This document shows, in pieces, positions 50,880 to 60,364 of a stretch of DNA of 64,000 nt. Every line of letters starts with the position of its first letter. Within the stretch, counting starts at the first letter, position 1. This stretch comes from JBHJGM01 sp964405825 (lineage in GTDB: Bacteria; Verrucomicrobiota; Verrucomicrobiia; Opitutales; JBHJGM01): NCBI GenBank assembly GCA_964405825.1, contig CAYOPI010000001.1:1-64000 (forward strand), in the 5' to 3' direction. The notes below the pieces were generated by a model that saw only the letters and a program-made list of their open reading frames with translations, was not told the origin of the DNA and made no database searches. The position numbers were made by a program, and so were the translations under genes.

Positions 50880-52150
50880 TTGGCCAGTTCGGCAACGGCC
50901 CCCGCCATCGTCTGGATGGAGAAGCGCTCCCGCACGGCCTCGGAGCCGGCCCGGCCCAGCGAAGCGGCCCGGTCGCGGTCGTCGAGCAACTTAGCCAAGG
51001 CGTCCGCCAGCGCCGCCGGCGTATCGGGCTCATAGAGCAGGCCCCCGCCGGTGGCCTCAATCAACTCCGGGAAGGAGCCGCGGTCGGGTTGCACGACCGG
51101 CAGACCCGTCGCCCAAGCCTCGAGCAGGTACAGCCCGAAGGCTTCGCCGATTTGCGCCGGCACGGAAAAGACGGTCAACTTGCGCAGGAAATCTACTTTC
51201 TGGGCGCGCGTGAGGTTGGGTGAAAAGCGGTAGGCCTCCTTTAGTCCTTCCTCGTCGAGATGGCGCTTGAGGGCGTTGACAAAGCTCTCGTCGGCCTGGC
51301 GTACGGCCCCGGCGATCTCCAGGCGCACGTCTTCGAAGCCGCCCCGGGACCGCAGAAGCGAGAAGGCCTCCACGAGGTGGCCCAGGCCCTTTTCGGGGAT
51401 CATGTGGGCAAGGAAGCCGACCGTGCGCGGTTCGCTGAAGGTCTCCAGTGGCCGGTAGCCCTCGAGCGAAATACCGTTGGGCAGCACCGCGATCTGCCCG
51501 GGCTCGAGTCTGGCCAGGGCGCACATGCGGTCGGCGAAGTAGCGGCTGGGTGCAATGAAGCCCTCGACATGGGCGGCGTGCTGCTGAATCAGCTGGTAGG
51601 CCTCATCGCGGTCCTCGACACTGAGCGAGTCCAGAAAGAAATCCTCGCCCTGCAGCGAGCAGAAGACCGGCACCTCTAGCGCCTCACGCAGGACAGGTGC
51701 CAGACCCACCTGCAAAACCGTGCCCAGAAAAAGCGCGTCCGGCCGGGGCTGCGCCTTGAGGTAGTCCACGAGCTTGCCGACTTCCTTGGCCTGCTGGCCG
51801 CCGGCGCCTCGCAGCATCGAGAGGGTCATCGGGCCCAACTCGGGTCCGCCGTGCATGTTGGAGCGGCGGGCAACTCCGCGCAGCAAAGAGCGGTTGTCGA
51901 GCAGCGCGTCCATCCAGCCAGGCGTACGACGGAAGAGCGAAGCGTGCTGCTGGAGGTAGACGTTGATACCGCCAAAGAACATCGGCGAGTCCTCGGCCAT
52001 CGACGGCTCATCGGTGAGCAGCGGCAGGTACATCGGCAGGAGCGTCGCCGCGTGGCCCTGCTGTTTGAGTGCCGTCACCAGCGCGTTGTCGCGCATGCAG
52101 ACACCGCAGTAGTAGCTACCGGTGCCGGGCGAGACAAAGGTGAGGCGCAT
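50846..52150 (-). CDS. GT4-type glycosyltransferase
   Basis: A 434-residue GT-B enzyme from ATG 52150. The N-terminal domain has LTFVSPGTGSYYCGVCMRDN and FGGINVYLQQHASLF; the C-terminal domain has VGFLAHMIPEKGLGHLVEAF and the donor-binding E-x7-E in IGEAFGLYLLEAWATGLPVV. GT4 enzymes are retaining transferases using nucleotide sugars. Glycosylation of a pathway product or a lipid carrier is possible. It follows the flavoprotein gene by 14 bp. Confidence 0.88.
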   Translation of the reverse strand: MRLTFVSPGTGSYYCGVCMRDNALVTALKQQGHAATLLPMYLPLLTDEPSMAEDSPMFFGGINVYLQQHASLFRRTPGWMDALLDNRSLLRGVARRSNMHGGPELGPMTLSMLRGAGGQQAKEVGKLVDYLKAQPRPDALFLGTVLQVGLAPVLREALEVPVFCSLQGEDFFLDSLSVEDRDEAYQLIQQHAAHVEGFIAPSRYFADRMCALARLEPGQIAVLPNGISLEGYRPLETFSEPRTVGFLAHMIPEKGLGHLVEAFSLLRSRGGFEDVRLEIAGAVRQADESFVNALKRHLDEEGLKEAYRFSPNLTRAQKVDFLRKLTVFSVPAQIGEAFGLYLLEAWATGLPVVQPDRGSFPELIEATGGGLLYEPDTPAALADALAKLLDDRDRAASLGRAGSEAVRERFSIQTMAGAVAELAKCGLNPSVSAC

Positions 52151-52164
52151 GTGGCGGGCGACCT

Positions 52165-53454
52165 CTAGGCAGTCGGCGCTGCTGCCAGTTTGGAGGGCGC
52201 CGGCTCGCTGCCGTAGTCCAGGGTTGCCGGGAGGCGGGCGAACTCGCTGACCGCGCCAAAGAGGTTGCCGTAGTCCTCGCGGAAGAGGTCGCCGATCAGG
52301 CAATCGGTCAGGGCGCCGCGGACCTCGGGGTGTTCGCGCACGACCGCGCCGAAGCTGAAGTGCTCGTCGTAAAAGGCGTAGACGAGCTTGCGCATGGTCT
52401 CGATCCCACGGCAGAGCGTCTGCCCATAGGGTGCGAAGCGCGCACCGCTGACATCGCCCTCGCGCAGGGCGGCGTCGACGTTGTCGGCGGCCAGCTCACC
52501 ACTTTTAAGCGCCAGAAAGACTCCGGAGGAGAAGACCGGGTCGAGAAACCCGAAGGCGTCGCCGACCAGAAGCAGGCCGTCGTCGGCGCAGAACTTCGAG
52601 CGGTAGGAGTACTCGCCGGTCACCCACCAGTCGCCGGTGCAGCGCGCGCCCTCCAGGTGGTCCTTGATGAAGGCGCTTCGGTGAATCTCGCGCTCGAAGA
52701 TCTCGGAGGGGTCGCGGGTGGAGCCGTCGTAAAGGTAGTCGCGCTCGGCAACGAGACCGACGCTCAGGCGGTCGTCCTGCAGCGGGATGTACCAGAACCA
52801 GCCCTTGCTCGGGACGTAGGCGATGGTGGTGGCGCCGGCGTCGAGGCCGGGGTCGCGCCTGGCCCCTTCGTAGAGGGTCCAGATGGCCACCTTGTTGAGC
52901 TGCGGGTCGCGCTGGCGCCAGCCGAGCTTGCTCTGGGCGAAAGCGTCGCGTCCGGTCGCATCGATGACCAGAGTCGCCTCGAAGGTCGACTCGGTGCCGT
53001 CATCGGCCTTGGCCACCACGCCGGTCACCTTGCCCGAGTCGTCGCGCACCAATTGCTTGGCCGACACGCCTTCGTGCACCTGCACGCCCTTCGCACGGGC
53101 GTTTTTCATCAGCATCAGGTCAAAGTCGGCGCGGCGCACCTGCCAGGTCGTCGCGGCCTCGTGGTCGAGGTGCTGGAAGAAGTAAAAGGGCTGAGAGAGT
53201 TCACCGTCGGTCGAGGCGAACTGCACGCTGTACTTGCGCGTGGCCCCGGAAGCGTTGAGTTCCTCGACCAGCCCGAGGCGCTCGAGGGTAAAGTAGCAAA
53301 AGGGCATGAGCGACTCACCGACGTGGTACCGCGGGAAGCGCTCCTTCTCCAGCAACGTGACTGACCAGCCCTTTTCGGCCAGGAGGGTCGACACCGTGCA
53401 ACCGGCGGGACCGCCACCAACAACCAGCACATCATTCTGCTTCAAAGATACCAT
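52165..53454 (-). CDS. FAD-dependent oxidoreductase resembling flavin-dependent halogenases
   Basis: A 429-residue flavoprotein with a good Shine-Dalgarno (ggagg, 6 bp before ATG 53454). The dinucleotide-binding motif is VLVVGGGPAGCTVSTLLAEK; YHVGESLMPF matches the GES/P loop of the halogenase and geranylgeranyl-reductase branch; WFWYIP (near residue 217) fits the W-x-W-x-IP motif that separates flavin halogenases from monooxygenases; VGDAFGFLDPVFSSGV is the second FAD block. A Lys in RKYSVQF is a candidate for the halogenase lysine. It may halogenate, hydroxylate or reduce a phenolic substrate; I cannot decide which. No flavin reductase gene is in the operon. Confidence 0.78.
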   Translation of the reverse strand: MVSLKQNDVLVVGGGPAGCTVSTLLAEKGWSVTLLEKERFPRYHVGESLMPFCYFTLERLGLVEELNASGATRKYSVQFASTDGELSQPFYFFQHLDHEAATTWQVRRADFDLMLMKNARAKGVQVHEGVSAKQLVRDDSGKVTGVVAKADDGTESTFEATLVIDATGRDAFAQSKLGWRQRDPQLNKVAIWTLYEGARRDPGLDAGATTIAYVPSKGWFWYIPLQDDRLSVGLVAERDYLYDGSTRDPSEIFEREIHRSAFIKDHLEGARCTGDWWVTGEYSYRSKFCADDGLLLVGDAFGFLDPVFSSGVFLALKSGELAADNVDAALREGDVSGARFAPYGQTLCRGIETMRKLVYAFYDEHFSFGAVVREHPEVRGALTDCLIGDLFREDYGNLFGAVSEFARLPATLDYGSEPAPSKLAAAPTA

Positions 53455-53485
53455 AACAACCTCCGGAGAAAGTAGGAATTGGAGT

Positions 53486-54046
53486 TCATCTATCCATAGC
53501 CGCCCCCGGCAGAATTTCAACAATCCGGGCCAAGGTTCCGGCGGTTGTGTCGGAAAGCACATTGCAACGCCCCCAGGTGGGCGCGCCCTCGGGCACCTGG
53601 AGGGCTTCGGCGATCGAGCCGCTGGCCTCGCCCTCGAAAAAGCGGCTGGGATGGCTGCGGTAATCGACTTCGCAGTCGCGCAGGATGGCCCCGAAAGGCA
53701 TACGGGCGGCTCGAACGGCATCCTGCCCGCGTTCGGGCAGGGCCTGCAGGCAAATCGCAATGGCCCCGTACTCCACGGGCGCCTGATCGCTTTCACGAAA
53801 CAGCACCACCTCGCGCTCCAGCCAGGGCGCTTCGCTGTGCTGGTGCAGCAGGATCAACCCGACCGGGCTGGCGTGGAAGCTTTCCAGCTTTGAAGTCATG
53901 TCCGAGTCGTGGTCGAGCAGGTAACGGAAGTGCTCGGGCAGGGCTGCGGCGGTCACCTCGCGCAGCGGCGGGAACATTTCCCCGCGTCGCCGAAAGAAGC
54001 CCTTGAGCGGGTGGAAGGCGTCCAGAGGGCCGTCCGGGTAGGCCAT
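53486..54046 (-). CDS. Chorismate lyase-like protein (UbiC/DUF98 superfamily)
   Basis: A 186-residue protein. The central region reads LLDHDSDMTSKLESF, WLEREVVLFRE, EYGAIAICLQALPERGQD and MPFGAILRDCEVDYRS, following the family order: MT-x2-L near the start, an LRE-like strand, E-x-G at the second motif, LP, then PLG/PFG-x-x-L. Members remove pyruvate from chorismate to give 4-hydroxybenzoate. Divergence is considerable and I place it by pattern only. Its ATG overlaps the radical SAM gene's stop, and the flavoprotein follows by 31 bp, which supports an aromatic-acid role. Confidence 0.65.
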   Translation of the reverse strand: MAYPDGPLDAFHPLKGFFRRRGEMFPPLREVTAAALPEHFRYLLDHDSDMTSKLESFHASPVGLILLHQHSEAPWLEREVVLFRESDQAPVEYGAIAICLQALPERGQDAVRAARMPFGAILRDCEVDYRSHPSRFFEGEASGSIAEALQVPEGAPTWGRCNVLSDTTAGTLARIVEILPGAAMDR

Positions 54047-55386
54047 CAGGTGTAGCGGGCTCCGGTGTGCTGTTGGAGAAAGAAGCCGTGCAGGAGGTTG
54101 TCGATTCGCAGCAGGCCGTCGCGGTTGAGCTCGACGCGCTCGGGCGTGACGACCGCCAGCCCGTGCGCCTCCAGCAGGCGGAAGCCCTCGCCAAAGCGCT
54201 CAAGGATGTCCTCGCCAAATTTTGCCTGAAAGTACGGCGGCTCCAGGTAGCCGAGCTTGAACTGCAGCAGCATCTCGCGCAGGAGGCGCTCCTCGGAAGT
54301 GGTCATCAGCGCTCGCGAAAGCGGCGAATGCCCCTCTTCGATACGGTCGCAGTACTGGCCAAACTCGGAGAGGTTCTGGTAATGCAGCCCGCCGAGGTGC
54401 CCGAAAGAGGCCACCCCGAGCCCGAGCAAGTCGGCCCCGCGCCAGAGCGCATCCCGGTAGACGAAGCGCGTTTTGCTGCGGTCTTTGACCGCCGTGTACG
54501 CACTGCCAACATGATAGCCGGCGGACTCGAGCTGCTCGAAGGCCCACTCGACCCAGCCACGCTTGGTCCGCCAGTCGGCCACCGGCGCGGCCGAGGCGCC
54601 CTGGGTCTTCATCTCCTTGTAGATAGTCGTGTTGAAGGGCACCTCCATCTGGTAGATCGTGACCGAGTCGGGCATCAGCTCGAGGGTCTTCTCCACGCAA
54701 CGCCGCCAGTTTTCGTCGGTCTCGCCGACCATGCCGGCGATCAGGTCGACGTTGACCGAGTCGAAGTCGGCGGCCTCGATCCACTCCAGGGCGCGGAAGA
54801 CCTCCGGCGAACGATGCGCCCGACCGTTGTTTTCGAGGATGGCGTCATCGAAGTTCTCGATGCCCAGACTCAATCGGGTAACGCCCAACTCGCGCAGGGT
54901 ATGCACCTTCTTTTCGTTGAGGGTGCCGGGCTCGGCCTCGAAGGCGACCTCCTCAACAGCGTCCCAGGAAAAGGCACCCCGCAACGCCCCGAAGACCCGC
55001 TGCAGCTGCGCCGGCGACAGGTAGGAGGGCGTGCCCCCGCCAAAGTAGATGAAAGTCGGCGCGCGCCCATTGAGGTAGGGGCGCCGGGCGTAAGCCTCGA
55101 CCTCGCGGAAGGTCGCCTCGAGGTAGCGTCCGATTTCCTGGGCGTTCTTGTCGGTGTAGACCTTGAAGTAGCAGAAGCGGCAGCGCTTGCGACAAAAGGG
55201 GATGTGGTAGTACAGACCCAGGGGCGGCGACTGCGCCGTGTGGGGCTGGTCGAGCACCGCCTGCATGCGTTCATTTTCCTCGGCTTTCCAGAAGGAAAAG
55301 GGCGGGTAGTTGGAGATGAAGTAATTGCCGGCCTCAGTATCGTTGGCGTCCTGGGCGAGCAGGGCTTCGAGGGCTTCCACAGTCAT
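54046..55386 (-). CDS. HemN/HemW-like radical SAM protein
   Basis: A 446-residue enzyme from ATG 55386, preceded by aagga about 10 bp upstream. The radical SAM motif is YYHIPFCRKRCRFCYFKVYT (CX3CX2C), and the HemN-type SAM-binding FIYFGGGTPSYLSPAQL follows, with the HemN_C-like domain at the C-terminus (LREMLLQFKLGYLEPPYFQA). It lacks the extra Cys of genuine HemN after CxxC. The same fold serves HemW and class C radical SAM methyltransferases or cyclopropanases of natural-product clusters. Given its neighbours, a C-methylation or ring-modifying step is possible; haem handling is the alternative. Confidence 0.83.
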   Translation of the reverse strand: MTVEALEALLAQDANDTEAGNYFISNYPPFSFWKAEENERMQAVLDQPHTAQSPPLGLYYHIPFCRKRCRFCYFKVYTDKNAQEIGRYLEATFREVEAYARRPYLNGRAPTFIYFGGGTPSYLSPAQLQRVFGALRGAFSWDAVEEVAFEAEPGTLNEKKVHTLRELGVTRLSLGIENFDDAILENNGRAHRSPEVFRALEWIEAADFDSVNVDLIAGMVGETDENWRRCVEKTLELMPDSVTIYQMEVPFNTTIYKEMKTQGASAAPVADWRTKRGWVEWAFEQLESAGYHVGSAYTAVKDRSKTRFVYRDALWRGADLLGLGVASFGHLGGLHYQNLSEFGQYCDRIEEGHSPLSRALMTTSEERLLREMLLQFKLGYLEPPYFQAKFGEDILERFGEGFRLLEAHGLAVVTPERVELNRDGLLRIDNLLHGFFLQQHTGARYT

Positions 55387-55390
55387 GACA

Positions 55391-56560
55391 CTATCCTTTT
55401 TCAGCGGAACGCAGAGCATACAGGTAACCGTCTTCGGCCCCAATCAAAATCCATCCCTCCACCGCCGCGGGCGATCCGGTCAGCGGCGCGCCCAAATCCA
55501 GCTGCCAGCGCGCCTCGCCGGTCTCGCGCTCAAGGGCATAGATGCGCCCGTCGGAGGAGCCCGCGACCACGGCGTCGTCGTAGACCAGGGGGGAGGCGTC
55601 CACGCGTCCGCGCGTGGCAAAAGCCCAGCGCCGCTGTCCGCTGATGCGGTCGATTGCGTGCAGCCGCTTGTCGCGCGAGCCGATGTAGAGGGTGTCCTCA
55701 GTCACGGCCGGTGAGGAAAAAAACGGAAAGTCGCGGTCCTTGTAGCGCCAGGCGATGGACTCGTCGGCCAGGTTGACCGCCATGACCGTGTCGTCGTAGT
55801 TTCCGACGTATCCAAAACCCGAATACACTGGCACGGAGGACGGGATGTACGCACCCGAGTCGATCGCCGCGAGCATCTCCCCGTCATCGAGCCGCAGCCG
55901 GTAGACAAACCCGTCGCAGCCGCCAAAAACCACGGTCATCTGCTCGCTTTCGCGCAGGATGGTCGGGCTGCCGTGGATGTAATTGTCCGTGCCAAAGCGC
56001 CAGAGCAGGCTGCCGTCGGCGGCGTTGAGGCAATAGAGGTAGGTGTCATAGCTGCCGAAGATGACGCGGTCGGGCGCGCCCTCTGCCCCGGCGACGAAGA
56101 CGGCTCCGCCCAGCACCTTGTCCTCGGTCTTGTAGCGCCAGCGTTCGCTGCCGTCCTCGGTCGAAAAGGCAAAGAAAGTCCCGTCCGAACAGCCGATGAA
56201 GACAAGGCCACCGGCCACGCAGGGGGTGGCTTCGATGTCAGCGGGCAGGCGCTTCTGCCAGCGCACGGCGCCGTCGGCCAGTTCCAGCGCGGTCAGCTGG
56301 CCGTCGATCGAGCCGACGAAGACCGCGCCATCGGCGACCGCCGGCCCTCCGGCGATGCCCGCGCCCACCTCGGTTTCCCACGCCAGCTCGGGCTGCGCCA
56401 TGACGTCGCCCGGCACGCGCCCGAGCATGTCCGGCCCGCCCCGGTGCATCGGCCAGGACGTCGGTCCCGCCGCCTGGGCCGCCGTCGAAGGCACCCCGCA
56501 AACCAGGCACACCAGCAAACCCGCTCCCGCGCGTCGCCCCAGATCAGGCAACGACGTCAC
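55391..56560 (-). CDS. Exported PQQ-like beta-propeller protein
   Basis: A 389-residue protein from GTG 56560, which overlaps the alcohol dehydrogenase gene by 17 bp; an earlier start would lie deep inside it. The signal peptide is GAGLLVCLVCGVPSTAAQAA. Seven or eight propeller blades follow with the tryptophan-docking style repeats of BamB/PQQ-like proteins (VFVGSIDGQLTALELADG; LYIGSRDKRLHAIDRISGQR; IYALERETGEARWQLD). No PQQ-binding Cys-Cys or calcium site is evident, so it is more likely a scaffold or binding protein than a dehydrogenase. Only 4 bp separate its stop from the next gene's start. Confidence 0.82.
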   Translation of the reverse strand: MTSLPDLGRRAGAGLLVCLVCGVPSTAAQAAGPTSWPMHRGGPDMLGRVPGDVMAQPELAWETEVGAGIAGGPAVADGAVFVGSIDGQLTALELADGAVRWQKRLPADIEATPCVAGGLVFIGCSDGTFFAFSTEDGSERWRYKTEDKVLGGAVFVAGAEGAPDRVIFGSYDTYLYCLNAADGSLLWRFGTDNYIHGSPTILRESEQMTVVFGGCDGFVYRLRLDDGEMLAAIDSGAYIPSSVPVYSGFGYVGNYDDTVMAVNLADESIAWRYKDRDFPFFSSPAVTEDTLYIGSRDKRLHAIDRISGQRRWAFATRGRVDASPLVYDDAVVAGSSDGRIYALERETGEARWQLDLGAPLTGSPAAVEGWILIGAEDGYLYALRSAEKG

Positions 56561-57722
56561 GGGGCGTGAAGCTCTCGCGATAAAGTTCCAGCAGGGCCTC
56601 GGCATTGACTGGACGAGGGTTGAAGCGACCGGTCCACTGCGCGGCAGCTTCCTCGGCCATCGTCTCAAGGACATCGCCCTTCAGGCCCAGTTCCCCCAGC
56701 GAGCGGCCCAGCCCGAGGAAGACCAGCAGCTGCTCCACCCAGTTGGAAAGCGCGGCCGGGCCGGAGAGGTCGGCGTACTGCGTCGGCAGCACCGAGGCCA
56801 GCTCGCGGTAACGGGAGGCGATGGCCGTCTCCTCGCCGTTGAAACGAATGACCGCGGGCAGCATGACGCCAACAGCCTGACCGTGCGGCACGCCGAAATG
56901 CGCCGTCAGCGGATTGGCCAGGGCATGCGCGGCACCCAGCATGCTGTTTTCGATTGCGATGCCCGCGAAACTGGAGCCCATCTGAAGGTTGGCCCGGTCC
57001 TCGTCGGTGGCGTTCGGTTCGGCCAATCCCGGCGCGCTGGGGCAAAGCCGGGCAAAGGCCTCGCGGGCAAACAGCCGCGAATAATCCCCGGCGGCAGTGC
57101 TGACGTAGGACTCAATGGCGTGCGAAATGGCGTCGATGGCTGAGCGCGCCGCGACCGCCGGCGGCTGCGTGTGCGTGAGGATTGGGTCCAGCAGCGAAAC
57201 ACGCGGGAGCGCCGTGGGGTCGCCGCAGGCCATCTTTTCGTGCGAATCCTCGTCGGCAATGACCGCGTAGGACTGGCAGTCGCTGCCCGTGCCGGCGGTC
57301 GTGGGGATGGCGACCATCGGCAACAGCGGACTGAGCGCCCGCCCGTAACCGCGATAGTCGGCCATCCTGCCGCCGTTGGTGTAGAGAAAATTGCCGGCCT
57401 TGGCCGCGTCCAGGGCGCTGCCGCCACCCAGCCCGACAAAGCCGTCGGCCGAGAAATCCCGGGCCGCTTCGGCGCACAGCCGCGCCGTCAACGAGGTGGG
57501 GTTTTCCTCGACCGCATCAAAAATCGAGACCGCCACCCCCGCCTGCATCAACTCCCGCAGGAGCCGCTCGGTGTGCCCGGCTTCCTCGACACCGGGGTCT
57601 GTCACCAGAAGCACCCGCCCCATGCCGAGCCCACGCACAATCTCGCCGGCGTGGGACAGACGCCCCGCGCCAAAGACGATTTCCGGCGAGGGCCGGGTGC
57701 GAAAGGTGCCGTCGTTGCTCAT
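56544..57722 (-). CDS. Iron-containing alcohol dehydrogenase
   Basis: A 392-residue group III alcohol dehydrogenase. The cofactor loop is FVGLGGGSALDAAKAGNF; the substrate-side AIPTTAGTGSDCQSYAVI follows; the metal site is the Asp/His set in AIDAISHAIESYVS and LGAAHALANPLTAHFGVPHG (Asp, His, His, His). The family interconverts aldehydes and alcohols with NAD(P)H. It stands immediately after the acyl-CoA reductase gene (6-bp gap), completing an acid-to-aldehyde-to-alcohol series in the operon. Confidence 0.9.
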   Translation of the reverse strand: MSNDGTFRTRPSPEIVFGAGRLSHAGEIVRGLGMGRVLLVTDPGVEEAGHTERLLRELMQAGVAVSIFDAVEENPTSLTARLCAEAARDFSADGFVGLGGGSALDAAKAGNFLYTNGGRMADYRGYGRALSPLLPMVAIPTTAGTGSDCQSYAVIADEDSHEKMACGDPTALPRVSLLDPILTHTQPPAVAARSAIDAISHAIESYVSTAAGDYSRLFAREAFARLCPSAPGLAEPNATDEDRANLQMGSSFAGIAIENSMLGAAHALANPLTAHFGVPHGQAVGVMLPAVIRFNGEETAIASRYRELASVLPTQYADLSGPAALSNWVEQLLVFLGLGRSLGELGLKGDVLETMAEEAAAQWTGRFNPRPVNAEALLELYRESFTPRDVVA

Positions 57723-57728
57723 TCGACC

Positions 57729-59183
57729 TCAGGACGGGGTGCCGCGCTGAATCGCCCGGCGCTGGAAGAGAAACTCAAACAAATTGCCCTCGTGGGGCTG
57801 CTCCCATTCGACGACGCAGGTGGGCACCGCGCCGATGTTGAGACGGTCGACATCGGGACAGGCCATGAGCGAACGCGTCCAGCGATCGTCCTCGGTCAGC
57901 GCCGTCACCACCAGGGTGAAGCCCATCTTTTCGGTCATCTCCGCCGCGGGCATTTCGACCACGCTGACGTAAGGAAAGAGAAACTCGGTGTTGCCCAGGG
58001 GGTGCTCGAGCGAGTCGGCCCGCACGACCGTCGGACGCAGGTAGGAGAGGCCGTTCTCGTGGCGGACCAGCCGGGGGCCCTCGCGCAGCGGGGCGGTCAC
58101 GTCGACCGCTCCGGGCTCCTGCAGGCCGGTTTCGACAATCGCTTCGATCCCCTCAGCCATGGCCGGGTTGGCGAAGCCCGACAGCTCGGCCTTCGGGTCG
58201 TCCAAAGGCAGGGGCTCGATCCGGCTCAGGCGTTCGGCGATGGCCGCCGCGATGGCGTCACCGTGGCGCGGCGTGAGAACACACGAGGCATTGATGCAGC
58301 TGCGCCCGCTGTTGCGCGCGACCGAGTCGACGATGACGTCGATGTAGTCCTCCCAGCGATCGGCGGTGTCCTCGCCGAAGAGAATCTTGCTGCGGCCGGT
58401 GCCGTGGGTCTGGATGGCGGGGTTGCCCGCGTAACGCTCCACGGTGGCGTCGCCGCCAAAGACGATTCCGCGCCCGCAGGTTTGCAGGAGCGTCTCGCCG
58501 CCTTCGTGCCCGGCCGGGTAGAACGAGAGCAACTCCCGCGGCACGCCTTCCTGAATGAAAGCCTGGGCCAGGCGCAAGGGCGTCCATGGGTCCTCGCGGC
58601 CGGGCTTCAGAAAGACCGGAATCTTCATCGCCAGCGCGGGAATCCAGAGCGAGTTCACGCCGGGCGAGTTGCTGGGCAGGACCACTCCGAGCGAATCGGC
58701 CATCGGGAAAAAGCACACCGGAATGCCCTGCTGGTCGACGACCCCCTGATCGAAGAGCGAGAGGTCCAGCCCGCGGGTCAGCCCCTGCAGCACGCGCTCG
58801 AGGTTGCGGCAGACCAGCGCGACTTTCTCCATGTTTGCGCGGCAGAGCTTGTGCGGGAGCCCGGTCGAGGCCGAGAGCACGCGCACGAAATCGGCCTCGG
58901 TCTGCTCCGGGAGGTCGGGCGCGAGGTTGACCGTACCGGTGAGGAAGCGTTCGCCCGCCCGGCGGATCATCTCAACGAGGTCGCGCGCGGCCAGGTCGAC
59001 GAGACCTTCGCGCATCTGGCGCGCCTGCAGAATGTCGCGGCGCAGCAGACCGGGATTGATCTGCCCCACCCGGGCCAGGGGCGCGTCACTGCCGATGGCG
59101 CGCAGCTCGTTGACGTCGAGGCTCTCGTAAAGGCGCCCGTAACGCAGCGCGGGCAGATAAGGTGTTTCAACGGCGGTGGTCAT
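57729..59183 (-). CDS. Acyl-CoA reductase / aldehyde dehydrogenase superfamily protein (LuxC-like role)
   Basis: A 484-residue ALDH-fold enzyme from ATG 59183, with aaggag about 12 bp upstream. The catalytic Cys is in NSGRSCINASCV. The nucleotide-binding region is VVLPSNSPGVNSLWIPALAM followed by KPGREDPWTPLRLAQAF, and the VFGGDATVERYAG strand follows. The N-terminal ~130 residues are helical and unlike ordinary hydrolytic ALDHs, as in LuxC-type acyl reductases that reduce acyl thioesters. It is encoded 4 bp from a LuxE/PaaK-like ligase, the same pairing seen in bioluminescence operons. Confidence 0.75.
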   Translation of the reverse strand: MTTAVETPYLPALRYGRLYESLDVNELRAIGSDAPLARVGQINPGLLRRDILQARQMREGLVDLAARDLVEMIRRAGERFLTGTVNLAPDLPEQTEADFVRVLSASTGLPHKLCRANMEKVALVCRNLERVLQGLTRGLDLSLFDQGVVDQQGIPVCFFPMADSLGVVLPSNSPGVNSLWIPALAMKIPVFLKPGREDPWTPLRLAQAFIQEGVPRELLSFYPAGHEGGETLLQTCGRGIVFGGDATVERYAGNPAIQTHGTGRSKILFGEDTADRWEDYIDVIVDSVARNSGRSCINASCVLTPRHGDAIAAAIAERLSRIEPLPLDDPKAELSGFANPAMAEGIEAIVETGLQEPGAVDVTAPLREGPRLVRHENGLSYLRPTVVRADSLEHPLGNTEFLFPYVSVVEMPAAEMTEKMGFTLVVTALTEDDRWTRSLMACPDVDRLNIGAVPTCVVEWEQPHEGNLFEFLFQRRAIQRGTPS

Positions 59184-59187
59184 GATT

Positions 59188-60279
<1,092 letters not shown>

Positions 60280-60364
60280 GAGCAGGTAGCGATGGCGGGA
60301 CTGGTGGCACCATACCCGCACCGGCGGAATTTGCCAGTCTGGCCGGTTTCTTTGGGCGGGGCGG

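Noticed and set aside
54046..55386. Annotating the radical SAM protein as hemN or hemW
   Set aside because: The motifs are shared by several functional groups and the genomic context is not haem synthesis.
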